Positions 34,632 to 43,287 of a stretch of 64,000 nt of DNA are shown here, piece by piece. The notes below the pieces were generated by a model that saw only the letters and a list, made by a program, of their open reading frames with translations, was not told the origin of the DNA and ran no database searches. A program made the position numbers and the translations under genes. Origin of the DNA: Streptomyces buecherae (GTDB lineage: Bacteria; Actinomycetota; Actinomycetes; Streptomycetales; Streptomycetaceae); NCBI RefSeq assembly GCF_014295035.1, contig NZ_CP060404.1, forward strand, positions 3,126,501-3,190,500, in the 5' to 3' direction. Within the stretch, counting starts at the first letter, position 1. Each line of letters starts with the position of its first letter.

Positions 34632-37600
34632 ATGCCGAACTCACAGGCCGTTCTGCGGCCCAGCCATCGGACCGAGGCCGAACGACTGCTCGCCCGCGCG
34701 GTGGAGGAGGAGGTGCGTCGTTCGGGTGGCAGGACGGACGGCAGCGCGCTGCTCAGCCGGGCCAAGTCCGCGATGGAGGACATCGCGTCGGCCGCGGGAG
34801 AGGAGTACGCCGCCTATCTGCGCGCGCTGGACGACGCGACGGGCGATCAGATCCCGCTGGCGGCCCGGCTCTCGCGGCGGAACCTGGGCACTCCGGCCCT
34901 GGTGACGGTGGTGGCCGCGGCGACCGCCTTCGGCGCCGACCTCGGGTACGGCGCGTCGGCCGGGGCCGCCCTGAGCGTGGGGCTCTCCGTGGCGGCGGCC
35001 GGCTCCGCGGCCACCGTCGTCAAGCTGACCGCCGGGCACTGGCCCGCGTCGCACCGCCGTGCCGCGCTGCACAGCCAGCCGGGCGGGCCCGAGCAACTGC
35101 GGCTCCAGTGGCTGACGGCGCTCGAGGTGCGGGGCATCCGCCCCTTCCTCGACCAACACCGCATGACGACCGCCGTGGCGCGCGGCAACGGCCACGGCGG
35201 CGCGAACGGCACGGCCCGCCGGCAGGCCACCACGCCGCTCGCCTCGGGGGCGCGGGCCCCTCAACTGCGGGGCGCCGACCGCAGCGCGGCGGCCCGTCGG
35301 CGCAGCGTGCTGGAGCAGTCCTTCCAGCACCTGCCGAAGACCAGCGGCGTGTTCGTCGGGCGCCGGGCGCAGCTCACCCAGATCGCGCAGTGGGTCCACC
35401 AGGCCCGGGCGAGCACGGAGACCAGGCCGACCGTGGTGCTGCTGGACGGCCCGCCCGGCTCGGGCCGCACGGCGCTGGCCGTGCAGGCCGTGCACCAGTT
35501 GCGCGACCAGTTCCGCGGCGCGTGCGTGGTGGACCTGCGCGGCGGCAGCGCCACGGCCTCCGGTGCGGCGAGCGTGCCGCCGCTGGCCACCCGGGACGCC
35601 CTGCTGCACCTGCTCAACCGCCTCGGCGCGCCCCGCGATCAGCTCCTCTTCCGCGAGCGGCCCACCCACGAGCAGCACCTGAAGCGGCTGACGGAGCTGT
35701 ACCAGCAGCACCTGACCGCCGTCCCGGTCACCATCGTCCTGGACGACGCGTCCGACGCCGAGCAGGTGCGCACGCTCATCCCCGAGCGCTCCGACAGCCT
35801 GGTCCTCGTCACCTCGCGGACCCCGCTCGATCTCCCGTCCGACGTGCCGGCCTGGGTGCACCGGCTCCCCGTGGGGCCGTTGGAGACGGCGGCGGCCGAG
35901 GAGTTGCTGCGGGCCGCGGCCGAGCAGGCGGCCGGCGCCGGGTCCGACAGCGGCGCCGACCCGTATGACGCGCTGGCCTCGGACCGCCTGACGGAGCTGT
36001 GCGCAGGGCTCCCGCTCGCCCTGTCCATCGCGGGCTCGGCCCTGGCCTCACGTACCCCCGACGCGCTCGTCAGCGAGCTGACCGCGGCCGAGCCGTCGGG
36101 CCCGGAGAGGTCGGGCTCCGAGCCGCCGGGCTCCGAGCCGCCGGGCCCCGAGAGGTCGGGCCCCGTGGAGCGCGTGCTGCGCCTGCGGTACGCCGACCAG
36201 GCGGACGACGCCCGCCGGCTGCTGCGCCGGCTGGCGCTGGCCGGCCGGGCGAGCCTGGGCACGGCCGCCGCGGCGGCGCTGCTCGGGGCCGACGACCGCA
36301 CGGCGGGCCGGCACCTGGAGGCCCTGGGCCGGGCCGGGCTCATCCAGTACACCCGCGGCAGCCGCTACCGCCTGCACGACCAGGTGCGCGCCTTCGCCCA
36401 CGCGCGGCTGCTCGCGGAGGAGGAGCCGGCCGACCGTAGCGCCGCGCAGGAGCGGTTGATCCGCAGCTACGCGGAGCTGGCCGACTCGGTGATCCGCCTG
36501 GTCGACGGCAACACCTCCACCCGCGCCGACCACGCCTTCACCACGGGGGCCGCGGCGGGGCACGGCTTCCGGTCGTTGGACGCCGCGCTGCGCTGGTTGG
36601 ACGACGAGTCCAGCTCGATCACGGCCGCGCTGCGGCAGATCGACGAGGGCGTGGACCAGGCGGCGGTGCTGCACCTGTTGGGCGCGCTGTGCGACTACTG
36701 CCTGCTGCGCGGCGACCTGTACCGGCTCGGCGAGCTGAGCGAGCTGTCGAACGCGGCCAACCAGGGCCTGCTCGTGCGGTCCGTGCAGTGGCGTACGGGT
36801 GTGGCCGCGCGGCAGTTGGGCGAGTTGGACAAGGCGCGTACGACGCTGTCCTCGGTGGTCAACCTCTACTTCGAGGCGCACCACCCGGCCGGCGCCGCCC
36901 GCGCGCTGCGCGACCTGGGCATCACCCTGCAACAGCAGGGCAACCTGCCGGAGGCGGCGGCGAAGCTGCACGAGGCGCTGGAGCTCCAGGCGGGTGAGGA
37001 GTTGCGCGCGGACCGCGCGTGGACGCTGCACGCCCTCGCGGCGGTCGAGCGCGACCGGGCCCGCCTGGCCCGGGCCCACGAACTCCTGCGCGAGGCGCTT
37101 GAGCTGCACCGCGAGGGGGAGAGCGTGCACGGCCAGGCGTGGGCCCACTTCCAACTCGGCCAGGTCTTCCTGCGGATGGGCGGCGTCGCGGACGCCGAGC
37201 GCGAGCTGCGGGACGCCCTCGCCGCGTACGGGCGCACCCGCGACGCCCGGGGCGAGGCGTGGGCGCTCACCCAGCTCGCCAGGGCCCGGCTGGTCGACCA
37301 CGACCCCGGGGCCGCCGTCGACCAGCTCCGTCAGGCCCTGGCCCGGCACCGGGAGAGCGAGGACGCGCGGGGCGAGGCGTGGACCCTGTACTACCTGGGC
37401 CAGGCCCTTGAGGAGCGCGGCGACCACGACGCGGCGCTGCGCGACCTGGAGCGGGCCAGGAACATGTTCAGCCGGATGCGCGACGTGTACGGCCTTGCGT
37501 GTGCCCGGCACCACTCGGCGCGGGTCACCCGCGACCTGCGCGCCGCGCAGACCGGCTCGCTGCGCAACAGCGGGTTCGCCCGCCAGCTCCTCCAGGACGC

Positions 37601-38057
37601 CCGCCAGGACTTCCGCCGGGTGGGTGTGCCGCACGGTGAGGCGTGGTCGTGCGTGGAGCTCGCGGTGATCGACGCCGGCAACGGCAAGGCACGGCAGGCC
37701 CTGGAGCTGACGGACGAGGCGGCGCGGCTGTTCCAGGGGTACGGGGACCGGCGCGGGGAGAGCTGGGCGAGGTTCCTGCGCTGCACGCTGCTGCCGTTCG
37801 CCTCGGCGGGCGGCTCGGTGGTCGGGGTGGCCGTCGCGCAGGAGGAGCTGGCCGGGCTGCTGAGGGAGCTGCGGGCGGCGGACTGGGCCTGCGATCCCTC
37901 GCTTGAGGACTACGCCGAGGCGTTCGCCCTGGTCCTGGAGCGGGGCGTGGAGCCGGAGAGCGGGTGGCAGGCGTGGCGGCTGGGCATGGTGCCGAGCCGG
38001 TACGCCCGAGAGGTCATGGCCGTGCTCCCGCGCCGCATACAGCCGAGCGCCGCGTAG
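34632..38057 (+). CDS. STAND/NB-ARC ATPase with membrane-like N-terminal segment and TPR repeats
   Basis: 1141 residues. A helical N-terminal region (1-75) is followed by two hydrophobic stretches (about 95-135, PALVTVVAAATAFGADLGYG onward), then the ATPase: FVGRRAQL entry motif near 240, Walker A GPPGSGRTAL near 273, Walker B TIVLDDAS near 370, sensor LVLVTSRTPLDLP. A winged-helix region ends with YRLHDQVRAFAHARL, and the C-terminal half is a TPR superhelix (about 690-1060; repeated RGEAWAL and ARGEAWTLYYLGQALEERGD). ATG at 34632 has GGGGGA 5 nt upstream. STAND proteins are signal switches, either antiphage sensors or secondary-metabolism regulators. A repeat SGPERSGSEPPG lies near residue 490. 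Confidence 0.85.
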   Translation: MPNSQAVLRPSHRTEAERLLARAVEEEVRRSGGRTDGSALLSRAKSAMEDIASAAGEEYAAYLRALDDATGDQIPLAARLSRRNLGTPALVTVVAAATAFGADLGYGASAGAALSVGLSVAAAGSAATVVKLTAGHWPASHRRAALHSQPGGPEQLRLQWLTALEVRGIRPFLDQHRMTTAVARGNGHGGANGTARRQATTPLASGARAPQLRGADRSAAARRRSVLEQSFQHLPKTSGVFVGRRAQLTQIAQWVHQARASTETRPTVVLLDGPPGSGRTALAVQAVHQLRDQFRGACVVDLRGGSATASGAASVPPLATRDALLHLLNRLGAPRDQLLFRERPTHEQHLKRLTELYQQHLTAVPVTIVLDDASDAEQVRTLIPERSDSLVLVTSRTPLDLPSDVPAWVHRLPVGPLETAAAEELLRAAAEQAAGAGSDSGADPYDALASDRLTELCAGLPLALSIAGSALASRTPDALVSELTAAEPSGPERSGSEPPGSEPPGPERSGPVERVLRLRYADQADDARRLLRRLALAGRASLGTAAAAALLGADDRTAGRHLEALGRAGLIQYTRGSRYRLHDQVRAFAHARLLAEEEPADRSAAQERLIRSYAELADSVIRLVDGNTSTRADHAFTTGAAAGHGFRSLDAALRWLDDESSSITAALRQIDEGVDQAAVLHLLGALCDYCLLRGDLYRLGELSELSNAANQGLLVRSVQWRTGVAARQLGELDKARTTLSSVVNLYFEAHHPAGAARALRDLGITLQQQGNLPEAAAKLHEALELQAGEELRADRAWTLHALAAVERDRARLARAHELLREALELHREGESVHGQAWAHFQLGQVFLRMGGVADAERELRDALAAYGRTRDARGEAWALTQLARARLVDHDPGAAVDQLRQALARHRESEDARGEAWTLYYLGQALEERGDHDAALRDLERARNMFSRMRDVYGLACARHHSARVTRDLRAAQTGSLRNSGFARQLLQDARQDFRRVGVPHGEAWSCVELAVIDAGNGKARQALELTDEAARLFQGYGDRRGESWARFLRCTLLPFASAGGSVVGVAVAQEELAGLLRELRAADWACDPSLEDYAEAFALVLERGVEPESGWQAWRLGMVPSRYAREVMAVLPRRIQPSAA

Positions 38058-38164
38058 CCGTAGCCGTAGCCAACGACGGTGGGCGCGGACGAGGCGCCGC
38101 GCGTGGGCCGCCGCCCGGGAGGCCGCGCACGGGGCGCGATGGGCGCGGGATGGGAGCCGATCAC

Positions 38165-38228
38165 GGGTGAGCGCGCCCGGGTTACCGCCGGGGGAACGGG
38201 GTTCCCCACGGGGGCGGCGCGCTCACCG
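38165..38228. terminator. Large convergent hairpin between the STAND gene and the mca operon
   Basis: GGTGAGCGCGCC (38166-38177) pairs perfectly with GGCGCGCTCACC (38216-38227). An inner hairpin GGGGAAC/GTTCCCC lies in the loop. It sits between the two convergent stops and can act for both strands. Confidence 0.6.
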
Positions 38229-38236
38229 TGGGCCCG

Positions 38237-38485
38237 CTATCGACCCGTTGCCGCGCTTTCGCGCTGGTCAGAGCCTTGATCTTCGGCGGAAGGCGCTTCT
38301 TCGAAGTCGACCTTCTTCATGTGCTTGTTCATACTCTTCATGAGCATCCACACGGCGACGCCGATGACCGCGAAGACGATGAAGCCGAGGACGCCAGGGG
38401 TGACCTTGTTGTCATCCACTTCCTTGGCGAGCTCGAACACCGGAGACGCGTGGGTCAGGGCGAGGGTGCTAGTCGCGGTCATCAT
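38237..38485 (-). CDS. Conserved small single-pass membrane protein
   Basis: 82 residues. An N-terminal segment of about 25 residues is followed by one strong membrane helix, VLGFIVFAVIGVAVWMLM (about 32-50), and a basic then acidic cytoplasmic tail (KSMNKHMKKVDFEEAPSAED). Start is ATG 38485 or the next codon, ATG 38482. It begins 4 nt after the mca stop and has no separate ribosome site, so it is likely translated by coupling with mca. I recognise it only as a streptomycete conserved hypothetical next to mca. Confidence 0.75.
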   Translation of the reverse strand: MMTATSTLALTHASPVFELAKEVDDNKVTPGVLGFIVFAVIGVAVWMLMKSMNKHMKKVDFEEAPSAEDQGSDQRESAATGR

Positions 38486-38489
38486 GGTG

Positions 38490-39362
38490 TCAATTGTTGC
38501 GGATGCCCGCGAAGAGGTCGTCCTCGGGGAGGGATGTCGCCACTAGCGACTTCGCCAGCTCGTACTCCTCCGTGGGCCAGACCTCCTTCTGGATCTCCAT
38601 CGGGACCCGGAACCAGCCGCCGTCGGGGTCGATCTGGGTGCGGTGCGCGATCAGTGCCTTGTCGCGGATCTCGAAGAACTCGCCGCAGGGCACGTAGGTG
38701 GTCAGCTCGCGCTCGCGCTTCTGGAACTCCTTCCAGCGCTCCAGCCACTCCCCGTACGGCGACTCCAGGCCGCGTTCGAGGAGCGCCTCGTGCAGCGCGA
38801 CGGTGCGCGGGCGGTTGAAGCCCTGGTTGTAGTAGAGCTTCAGCGGCTGCCAGGGCTCGCCGGCCTCCGGGTACCTGGAGGGGTCGCCCGCGGCGTCGAA
38901 CGCCACCATGCTGATCTTGTGGGTCATGATGTGGTCCGGGTGCGGGTACCCGCCGTTCTCGTCGTAGGTGGTGATCACCTGCGGCTTGAACGAGCGGATG
39001 AGCTTCACCAGCGCGCCGGCCGCCTCGTCGACGTCCTGCACCGCGAAGCACCCCTCGGGCAGCGGCGGCAGCGGGTCGCCCTCGGGCAGCCCGGAGTCGA
39101 CGAAGCCCAGCCACTCCTGCTTGACGCCCAGGATCTCGCGGGCCTCGTCCATCTCCTTGGCGCGCACCTCGTGGATGTTCGCCTCGATGTAGGGGTCGCC
39201 CTGGAGTTTCGGGTTGAGGATGGAGCCTCGCTCACCACCAGTGCAGGTGGCGACCAGCACGTCCACCCCCTCGGACACGTACTTGGCCATGGTGGCCGCA
39301 CCCTTGCTCGACTCGTCGTCGGGGTGAGCGTGAACGGCCATCAGTCGTAGCTGCTCAGTCAA
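38490..39362 (-). CDS. mca: Mycothiol S-conjugate amidase
   Basis: A 290-residue zinc amidase of the LmbE/PIG-L family that cleaves mycothiol S-conjugates of electrophiles and antibiotics, releasing a mercapturic acid for export and GlcN-inositol for reuse. Metal ligands are in the opening VHAHPDDESSKG (near residue 12) and in YPHPDHIMTHK (near 142). The family-specific insert VKQEWLGFVDSGLPEGDPLP follows helix 3. Length and the C-terminal GWFRVPMEIQKEVWPTEEYE favour Mca over the paralogue MshB. ATG start. It is divergent from the DUF4307 gene and operonic with a small membrane protein. It confirms a mycothiol-using actinobacterium. Confidence 0.93.
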   Translation of the reverse strand: MTEQLRLMAVHAHPDDESSKGAATMAKYVSEGVDVLVATCTGGERGSILNPKLQGDPYIEANIHEVRAKEMDEAREILGVKQEWLGFVDSGLPEGDPLPPLPEGCFAVQDVDEAAGALVKLIRSFKPQVITTYDENGGYPHPDHIMTHKISMVAFDAAGDPSRYPEAGEPWQPLKLYYNQGFNRPRTVALHEALLERGLESPYGEWLERWKEFQKRERELTTYVPCGEFFEIRDKALIAHRTQIDPDGGWFRVPMEIQKEVWPTEEYELAKSLVATSLPEDDLFAGIRNN

Positions 39363-39379
39363 GACTCGATCCTCAGTCC

Positions 39380-39406
39380 TTGGTCAAAGAAGACGCCTCC
39401 TATAGT
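39380..39406 (+). promoter_or_regulatory. Candidate promoter of the DUF4307 gene
   Basis: TATAGT (39401-39406) is a strong -10 for this GC-rich genome. TTGGTC (39380-39385) is a poor -35 at a short 15-bp spacing. It lies in the 107-bp mca/DUF4307 divergent region. Confidence 0.35.
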
Positions 39407-39469
39407 GACCCAAGCTGGGCTGGAATAATTCCGAGTTTTCAACCAGCGAGCTGACCAGGAGGAATGATC

Positions 39470-39877
39470 ATGGCGACGGTGCGCGACGCCCGGCCGGACG
39501 AGCGCTACGGACGCTCCGCTGACGAGCGCGCGGATCGCAAGCTGAAGATCATCGGCGCCGTGCTCGGGGCCGGCCTGCTGGGCGTGGTGGCCTGGGCGGG
39601 GTTCAGTTACGTCGCCGAGCAGAAGGTCAGCGGACGGGTTATCGCCTTCAAGGCGGTCTCGGAGAACGCCATCGAGGTGCACCTTGAGGTGCGCAAGGAC
39701 CGGGACAGCACGGGCGTGTGCACCGTGCGCTCGCAGGCCGAGGACGGCTCCGAGGTCGGCCGCAAGGACTTCACGTTCGACCAGCGGCAGAAGCAGGTGG
39801 ACGAGGTGGTCACGGTGCGTACGACGAAGCGGGCGACCACGGCCACGGTGGTCGAGTGCAAGGCGTCCGACGGCTGA
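39470..39877 (+). CDS. DUF4307 single-pass membrane protein
   Basis: 135 residues. A charged N-terminal segment (RPDERYGRSADERADRKLK) is followed by one membrane helix, IIGAVLGAGLLGVVAWAGFSY (about 27-47), and an extracytoplasmic beta-rich domain (VIAFKAVSENAIEVHLEVRK). This is the DUF4307 family of actinobacteria; function unknown. ATG 39470 is chosen because AGGAGG lies 7 nt upstream; ATG 39464 overlaps that site. It is divergent from mca and upstream of greA. Confidence 0.88.
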   Translation: MATVRDARPDERYGRSADERADRKLKIIGAVLGAGLLGVVAWAGFSYVAEQKVSGRVIAFKAVSENAIEVHLEVRKDRDSTGVCTVRSQAEDGSEVGRKDFTFDQRQKQVDEVVTVRTTKRATTATVVECKASDG

Positions 39878-40281
39878 CCGCGCGCCCGCGCGCTACGGCG
39901 GGCTCGCCGGCCGCCTCGTCCGCGGGGCACGCGGGGCACACGCGGCCCGGGCTCCGCGTCGGCGCCGTACGGCCCGTAGTCGGCCGGGGCGGGCGCCGGG
40001 TGGGTTCGCGGGGGCCGTCGGAGCCGTCGCTTCGGCCCAGCGGGGCCCAGGGATCGCCGAGGGGGCGCCGTGGGGCCGTGGAGCGGGTCCGGTAGCGGGT
40101 CGGCCGGCCACTGTCACCCCGGTCCGCCCCCGTTCTGACGTGTTTCCTACGCGTTCAGACCCTTCCCTCCTCCCCGTTTCCGCGCGGAATTGTTAGGCTC
40201 GTGGTTTCGCCCACCTTTGAAGGCGCACCCTTTGAAGGAGGGCGTTCATTTGTATTCCCCCAGCACCGACGAGGAGCACCT
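39878..40281. other. 404-bp gap between the DUF4307 gene and greA
   Basis: No gene recognised. The 3' part falls in GC content and holds a candidate -10 TAGGCT (40194-40199) with no clear -35. It also has two exact copies of CCTTTGAAGG (40214-40223, 40229-40238), 15 bp apart, within the probable greA leader. Confidence 0.5.
40214..40238 (+). promoter_or_regulatory. Twin CCTTTGAAGG in the greA leader
   Basis: Two copies of the decamer CCTTTGAAGG, itself a CCTT/AAGG dyad, are spaced 15 bp start to start, 44-68 bp upstream of the greA GTG. It could be an operator or an RNA hairpin element near the ribosome entry region. Confidence 0.4.
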
Positions 40282-40779
40282 GTGACCCAGACCAGCGACA
40301 ACGTCACCTGGCTGACCCAGGAGGCGTACAACCAGCTCAAGGCCGAGCTGGAGTACCTGTCGGGTCCCGCACGTGTCGAGATCGCGAAGAAGATCGAGGC
40401 CGCCCGTGAAGAGGGTGACCTGCGGGAGAACGGTGGCTACCACGCCGCCAAGGAAGAGCAGGGCAAGCAGGAGCTCCGCGTACGCCAGCTCACGCAGCTC
40501 CTGCAGCACGCGAAGGTCGGAGAGGCCCCCGCGGACGACGGCGTGGTGGAGCCCGGCATGGTCGTCACCATCGCGTTCGACGGCGACCCCGACGACACGC
40601 TGACCTTCCTGATGGCCTCCCGCGAGTACGCGAGCGCGGACATCGAGACGTACTCCCCGCAGTCCCCCCTCGGCAAGGGCGTGACCGGCAAGAAGGTGGG
40701 CGACGAGGCGCAGTACGAGTTGCCCAACGGTCGCACCGCGTCCGTGAAGATCCTCGCGGCCAAGCCCTACCAGGGCTGA
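40282..40779 (+). CDS. greA: Transcription elongation factor GreA
   Basis: A 165-residue cleavage factor that enters the RNA polymerase secondary channel and rescues backtracked complexes. The N-terminal coiled coil (about 10-80) has WLTQEAYNQLKAELEYL and the acidic tip EEGDLRENGGYHAAKEEQG, whose Asp and Glu coordinate the catalytic magnesium. The C-terminal FKBP-like domain ends with SPLGKGVTGKKVGDEAQYEL. GTG at 40282 has GAGGAG 6 nt upstream. A perfect terminator follows. Confidence 0.96.
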   Translation: MTQTSDNVTWLTQEAYNQLKAELEYLSGPARVEIAKKIEAAREEGDLRENGGYHAAKEEQGKQELRVRQLTQLLQHAKVGEAPADDGVVEPGMVVTIAFDGDPDDTLTFLMASREYASADIETYSPQSPLGKGVTGKKVGDEAQYELPNGRTASVKILAAKPYQG

Positions 40780-40890
40780 GCCACCGCGACGGGCCCGCGC
40801 GCCGGTAGTACCCGACCGGGCCCCGGGGACCACACGAGCGCCGCGGGCCCAACGTGTTCGAGCCGCCGCCCGCGGCAGCCCCGACGACGA

Positions 40891-40917
40891 AACCCCCGAC
40901 GCACGGCGTCGGGGGTT
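40891..40917. terminator. Bidirectional terminator between greA and the ABC exporter genes
   Basis: AACCCCCGACG (40891-40901) and CGTCGGGGGTT (40907-40917) form a perfect 11-bp stem with a 5-nt loop. AA before and TT after give short U-like tails on both strands. Confidence 0.8.
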
Positions 40918-40960
40918 CGGTCGTTCACGGCCCGGTCGCGACGCCCGGACACGGGCGGGG

Positions 40961-41824
40961 TCAGGTGGCGGCCGAGCGGTACTTGCGGACCGCCAGGGTG
41001 CGGAAGAGCGCGATGATCACGACCGACCACAGGACCGAGGCGAGCACCGGGTGCTCCATCGGCCAGGCATCCGAGGGCAGCCCGTCCGGGTTGCCGAACA
41101 GTTGGCGGCAGGCGAGCACGGTGGCGCTGAACGGGTTCCAGTCCGCCACGTGCTGCAGGAACGTCGGCATGTTCCCGGTGGGCACGAACGCGTTCGAGAT
41201 GAACGTCAGCGGAAAGAACCAGATCAGGCCGCCGGAGGTGGCCGCCTCCGGGGTCCGCACGGACAGTCCGATCAGGGCGCCGATCCACGAGAAGGCGTAC
41301 CCCAACAGCAGCAGCAGCGCGATCGCGCCGACGGCCTTCGGGATGCCCTCGTGCGCCCGCCAGCCGATGATCAGCGCGACGATGACCAGCACCACCACGG
41401 TGAGCGTGGTCTGTACGAGGTCGGCGAGGGTGCGGCCGGTCAGAACCGCGCCGCGCGACATCGGCAGCGAGCGGAACCGGTCCACGAGCCCCTTGTGCAT
41501 GTCCTCCGCGATGCCGGCGCCCGCGCCCGCCGTGGCGAACGTCACCGTCTGCGCGAAGATGCCCGCCATCAGGTACTCGCGGTAGTCGGCGGCGTCGTTG
41601 CCGGGCTCTCCGGGGACCGGGATGGCGCCGCCGAAGACGTACGCGAACAGCACCACGAACATGATCGGCTGGATGAGGCCGAAGAGGACGATCTCGGGAA
41701 TCCGGGTCATCCGGATCAGGTTGCGCTTGGCGATGACCAGGGAGTCGCGCGCCGCCTGGACGAGGCCGCCGTGGGCTGGTGGGGGCACTGCCCGGCGGGC
41801 CGTGCTGGTGCTCGTGGTGCTCAC
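40961..41824 (-). CDS. ABC-2 type exporter permease (DrrB-like)
   Basis: A 287-residue membrane subunit of a drug or lipid exporter. Six helices are visible, with the family segments IPEIVLFGLIQPIMFVVLFAYVFGG, GLVDRFRSLPMSRGAVLTGR and the C-terminal FRTLAVRKYRS. GTG 41824 overlaps the stop of the ATPase gene by 4 nt (GTGA), so the pair is translationally coupled and should form one complex of two permeases and two ATPases, as in daunorubicin DrrAB. The substrate is unknown. Confidence 0.92.
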   Translation of the reverse strand: MSTTSTSTARRAVPPPAHGGLVQAARDSLVIAKRNLIRMTRIPEIVLFGLIQPIMFVVLFAYVFGGAIPVPGEPGNDAADYREYLMAGIFAQTVTFATAGAGAGIAEDMHKGLVDRFRSLPMSRGAVLTGRTLADLVQTTLTVVVLVIVALIIGWRAHEGIPKAVGAIALLLLLGYAFSWIGALIGLSVRTPEAATSGGLIWFFPLTFISNAFVPTGNMPTFLQHVADWNPFSATVLACRQLFGNPDGLPSDAWPMEHPVLASVLWSVVIIALFRTLAVRKYRSAAT

Positions 41825-42840
41825 TTCGCGACCTCCCCGTCGCTCGTGGTCGTGCCCGGGCCGCCGGCCGGTTCGGGGTCGCCGTCCGACTCCGCCTCCC
41901 GCTCGGCCGCGTGCCCGGTGAGGGAGATGAACACGTCGTCCAGGGTGGGGCGGCGCAGGCCGATGTCGTCTATCTCGATGCCGCGGGCGTCCAGCTCGCG
42001 GATCACCTCGGCCAGCAGCTTGGCGCCGCCGGTCACCGGGACGGTGACCTTGCGGGTGTGGCTCTCGACGCTGGTGCCGCCCTTGCCGAAGCCGCGCAGC
42101 ACCTCGGTGGCCGTGCCGAGGTGGTCCCGGTCGTGCACGACGACCTCGACCCGTTCGCCGCCGGTCTGCGCCTTGAGCTGGTCGGAGGTGCCGCGCGCGA
42201 TGACCCGGCCGTGGTCGACGACGCAGATGTCGTGCGCGAGTTGGTCGGCCTCCTCCAGGTACTGCGTGGTCAGCAGCAACGTGGTGCCGCCGGCCACCAG
42301 TTCCTGCATGATCCCCCACAGCGCCTGCCGGTTGCGCGGGTCGAGGCCGGTGGTCGGCTCGTCCATGAACATCACGGGCGGGCTGACGACCAGGGCCGCC
42401 GCGAGGTCGAGCCGCCGCCGCATGCCGCCCGAGTACGTCTTGGCGGTGCGGTCGCCGGCCTCGGTGAGGTTGAAGCGCTCCAACAGCTCGGCCGCCCGCG
42501 CCTTCGCGTCGCGCGAGCTCAACTGGTAGAGCTGGCCGACCATCTGCAGGTTCTCACGACCCGTCAGGTACTCGTCGACCGCGGCGAACTGGCCGGAGAG
42601 GCCGATGACGTGCCGTACGTCGTTGGGGTGCTTGAGCACGTCGATGCCCGCGACGACGGCCCTGCCGCTGTCCGGCCGCAGCAGGGTGGTGAGCACGCGG
42701 ACGGCGGTGGTCTTCCCCGCGCCGTTCGGGCCGAGCAGGCCGAGCACGGTTCCTTCGGGGACGTCGAGGTCGACGCCGTCCAGAGCCCTTACCTTGCCGA
42801 AGGTCTTGACCAGACCTTCGGCGTAGATGGCGCCTGGCAT
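41821..42840 (-). CDS. ABC exporter ATP-binding protein (DrrA-like)
   Basis: A 339-residue ATPase. Walker A is LLGPNGAGKTTAVRVL near residue 40, the signature is TYSGGMRRRLDLAAAL near 138, and Walker B is VMFMDEPTTGLDP near 162. The C-terminal DUF4162-type extension (VEVVVHDRDHLGTATEVL; LRRPTLDDVFISLTG) is typical of the DrrA drug-resistance subfamily. ATG 42840 has GGGAG 9 nt upstream. A well-formed promoter lies at 43006-43035. No regulator gene is adjacent, unlike most DrrAB operons. Confidence 0.94.
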   Translation of the reverse strand: MPGAIYAEGLVKTFGKVRALDGVDLDVPEGTVLGLLGPNGAGKTTAVRVLTTLLRPDSGRAVVAGIDVLKHPNDVRHVIGLSGQFAAVDEYLTGRENLQMVGQLYQLSSRDAKARAAELLERFNLTEAGDRTAKTYSGGMRRRLDLAAALVVSPPVMFMDEPTTGLDPRNRQALWGIMQELVAGGTTLLLTTQYLEEADQLAHDICVVDHGRVIARGTSDQLKAQTGGERVEVVVHDRDHLGTATEVLRGFGKGGTSVESHTRKVTVPVTGGAKLLAEVIRELDARGIEIDDIGLRRPTLDDVFISLTGHAAEREAESDGDPEPAGGPGTTTSDGEVAK

Positions 42841-43005
42841 GAGGTTCTCCCAGGGTGGCTGGTTCTTTGATCGGTGACTGCGATGGGACGTGGGGGCGGG
42901 GGCGGGGGGCGCGATGGGCGACAGCCGCACCTCGGACCGTCCGGTCCACGGGGCCGGACCATGGCACTCGCCCGCCCGCTGCCCGAGGAGGGTCGAGTGC
43001 TCACC

Positions 43006-43035
43006 GTTATAGTGAGACACGTTATATCGCGTCAA
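43006..43035 (-). promoter_or_regulatory. Promoter of the DrrAB-like exporter operon
   Basis: Read on the minus strand, TTGACG (43035-43030) and TATAAC (43011-43006), 18 bp apart, form one of the best sigma70-type promoters in the window. TATAACG is repeated: once inside the spacer and once as the -10, 17 bp apart. This could be a binding site for a repressor. It lies about 166 bp upstream of the ATPase gene. Confidence 0.6.
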
Positions 43036-43287
43036 GACTTGCGACAGTATCGCGTCCGAAGGTCCACGGTACGTCCGCCGCCCCGCCCCCGCACGCCAGA
43101 GCGCGCCGGCGGGCCCCACCGCCCCTCGGACGGACCCCCGCCCCCGCTCCACGCCGGCGACGCCCCCGACCCGCCACGGCACCTCGACGGCCACGCCGGT
43201 CGAGTGCCCATCCCACGCCACACCTCACACCCCACCCACCCCCTACGCCCCCCGGAGACCCACCGCACCCCCGGCCACCCGCCGCCC

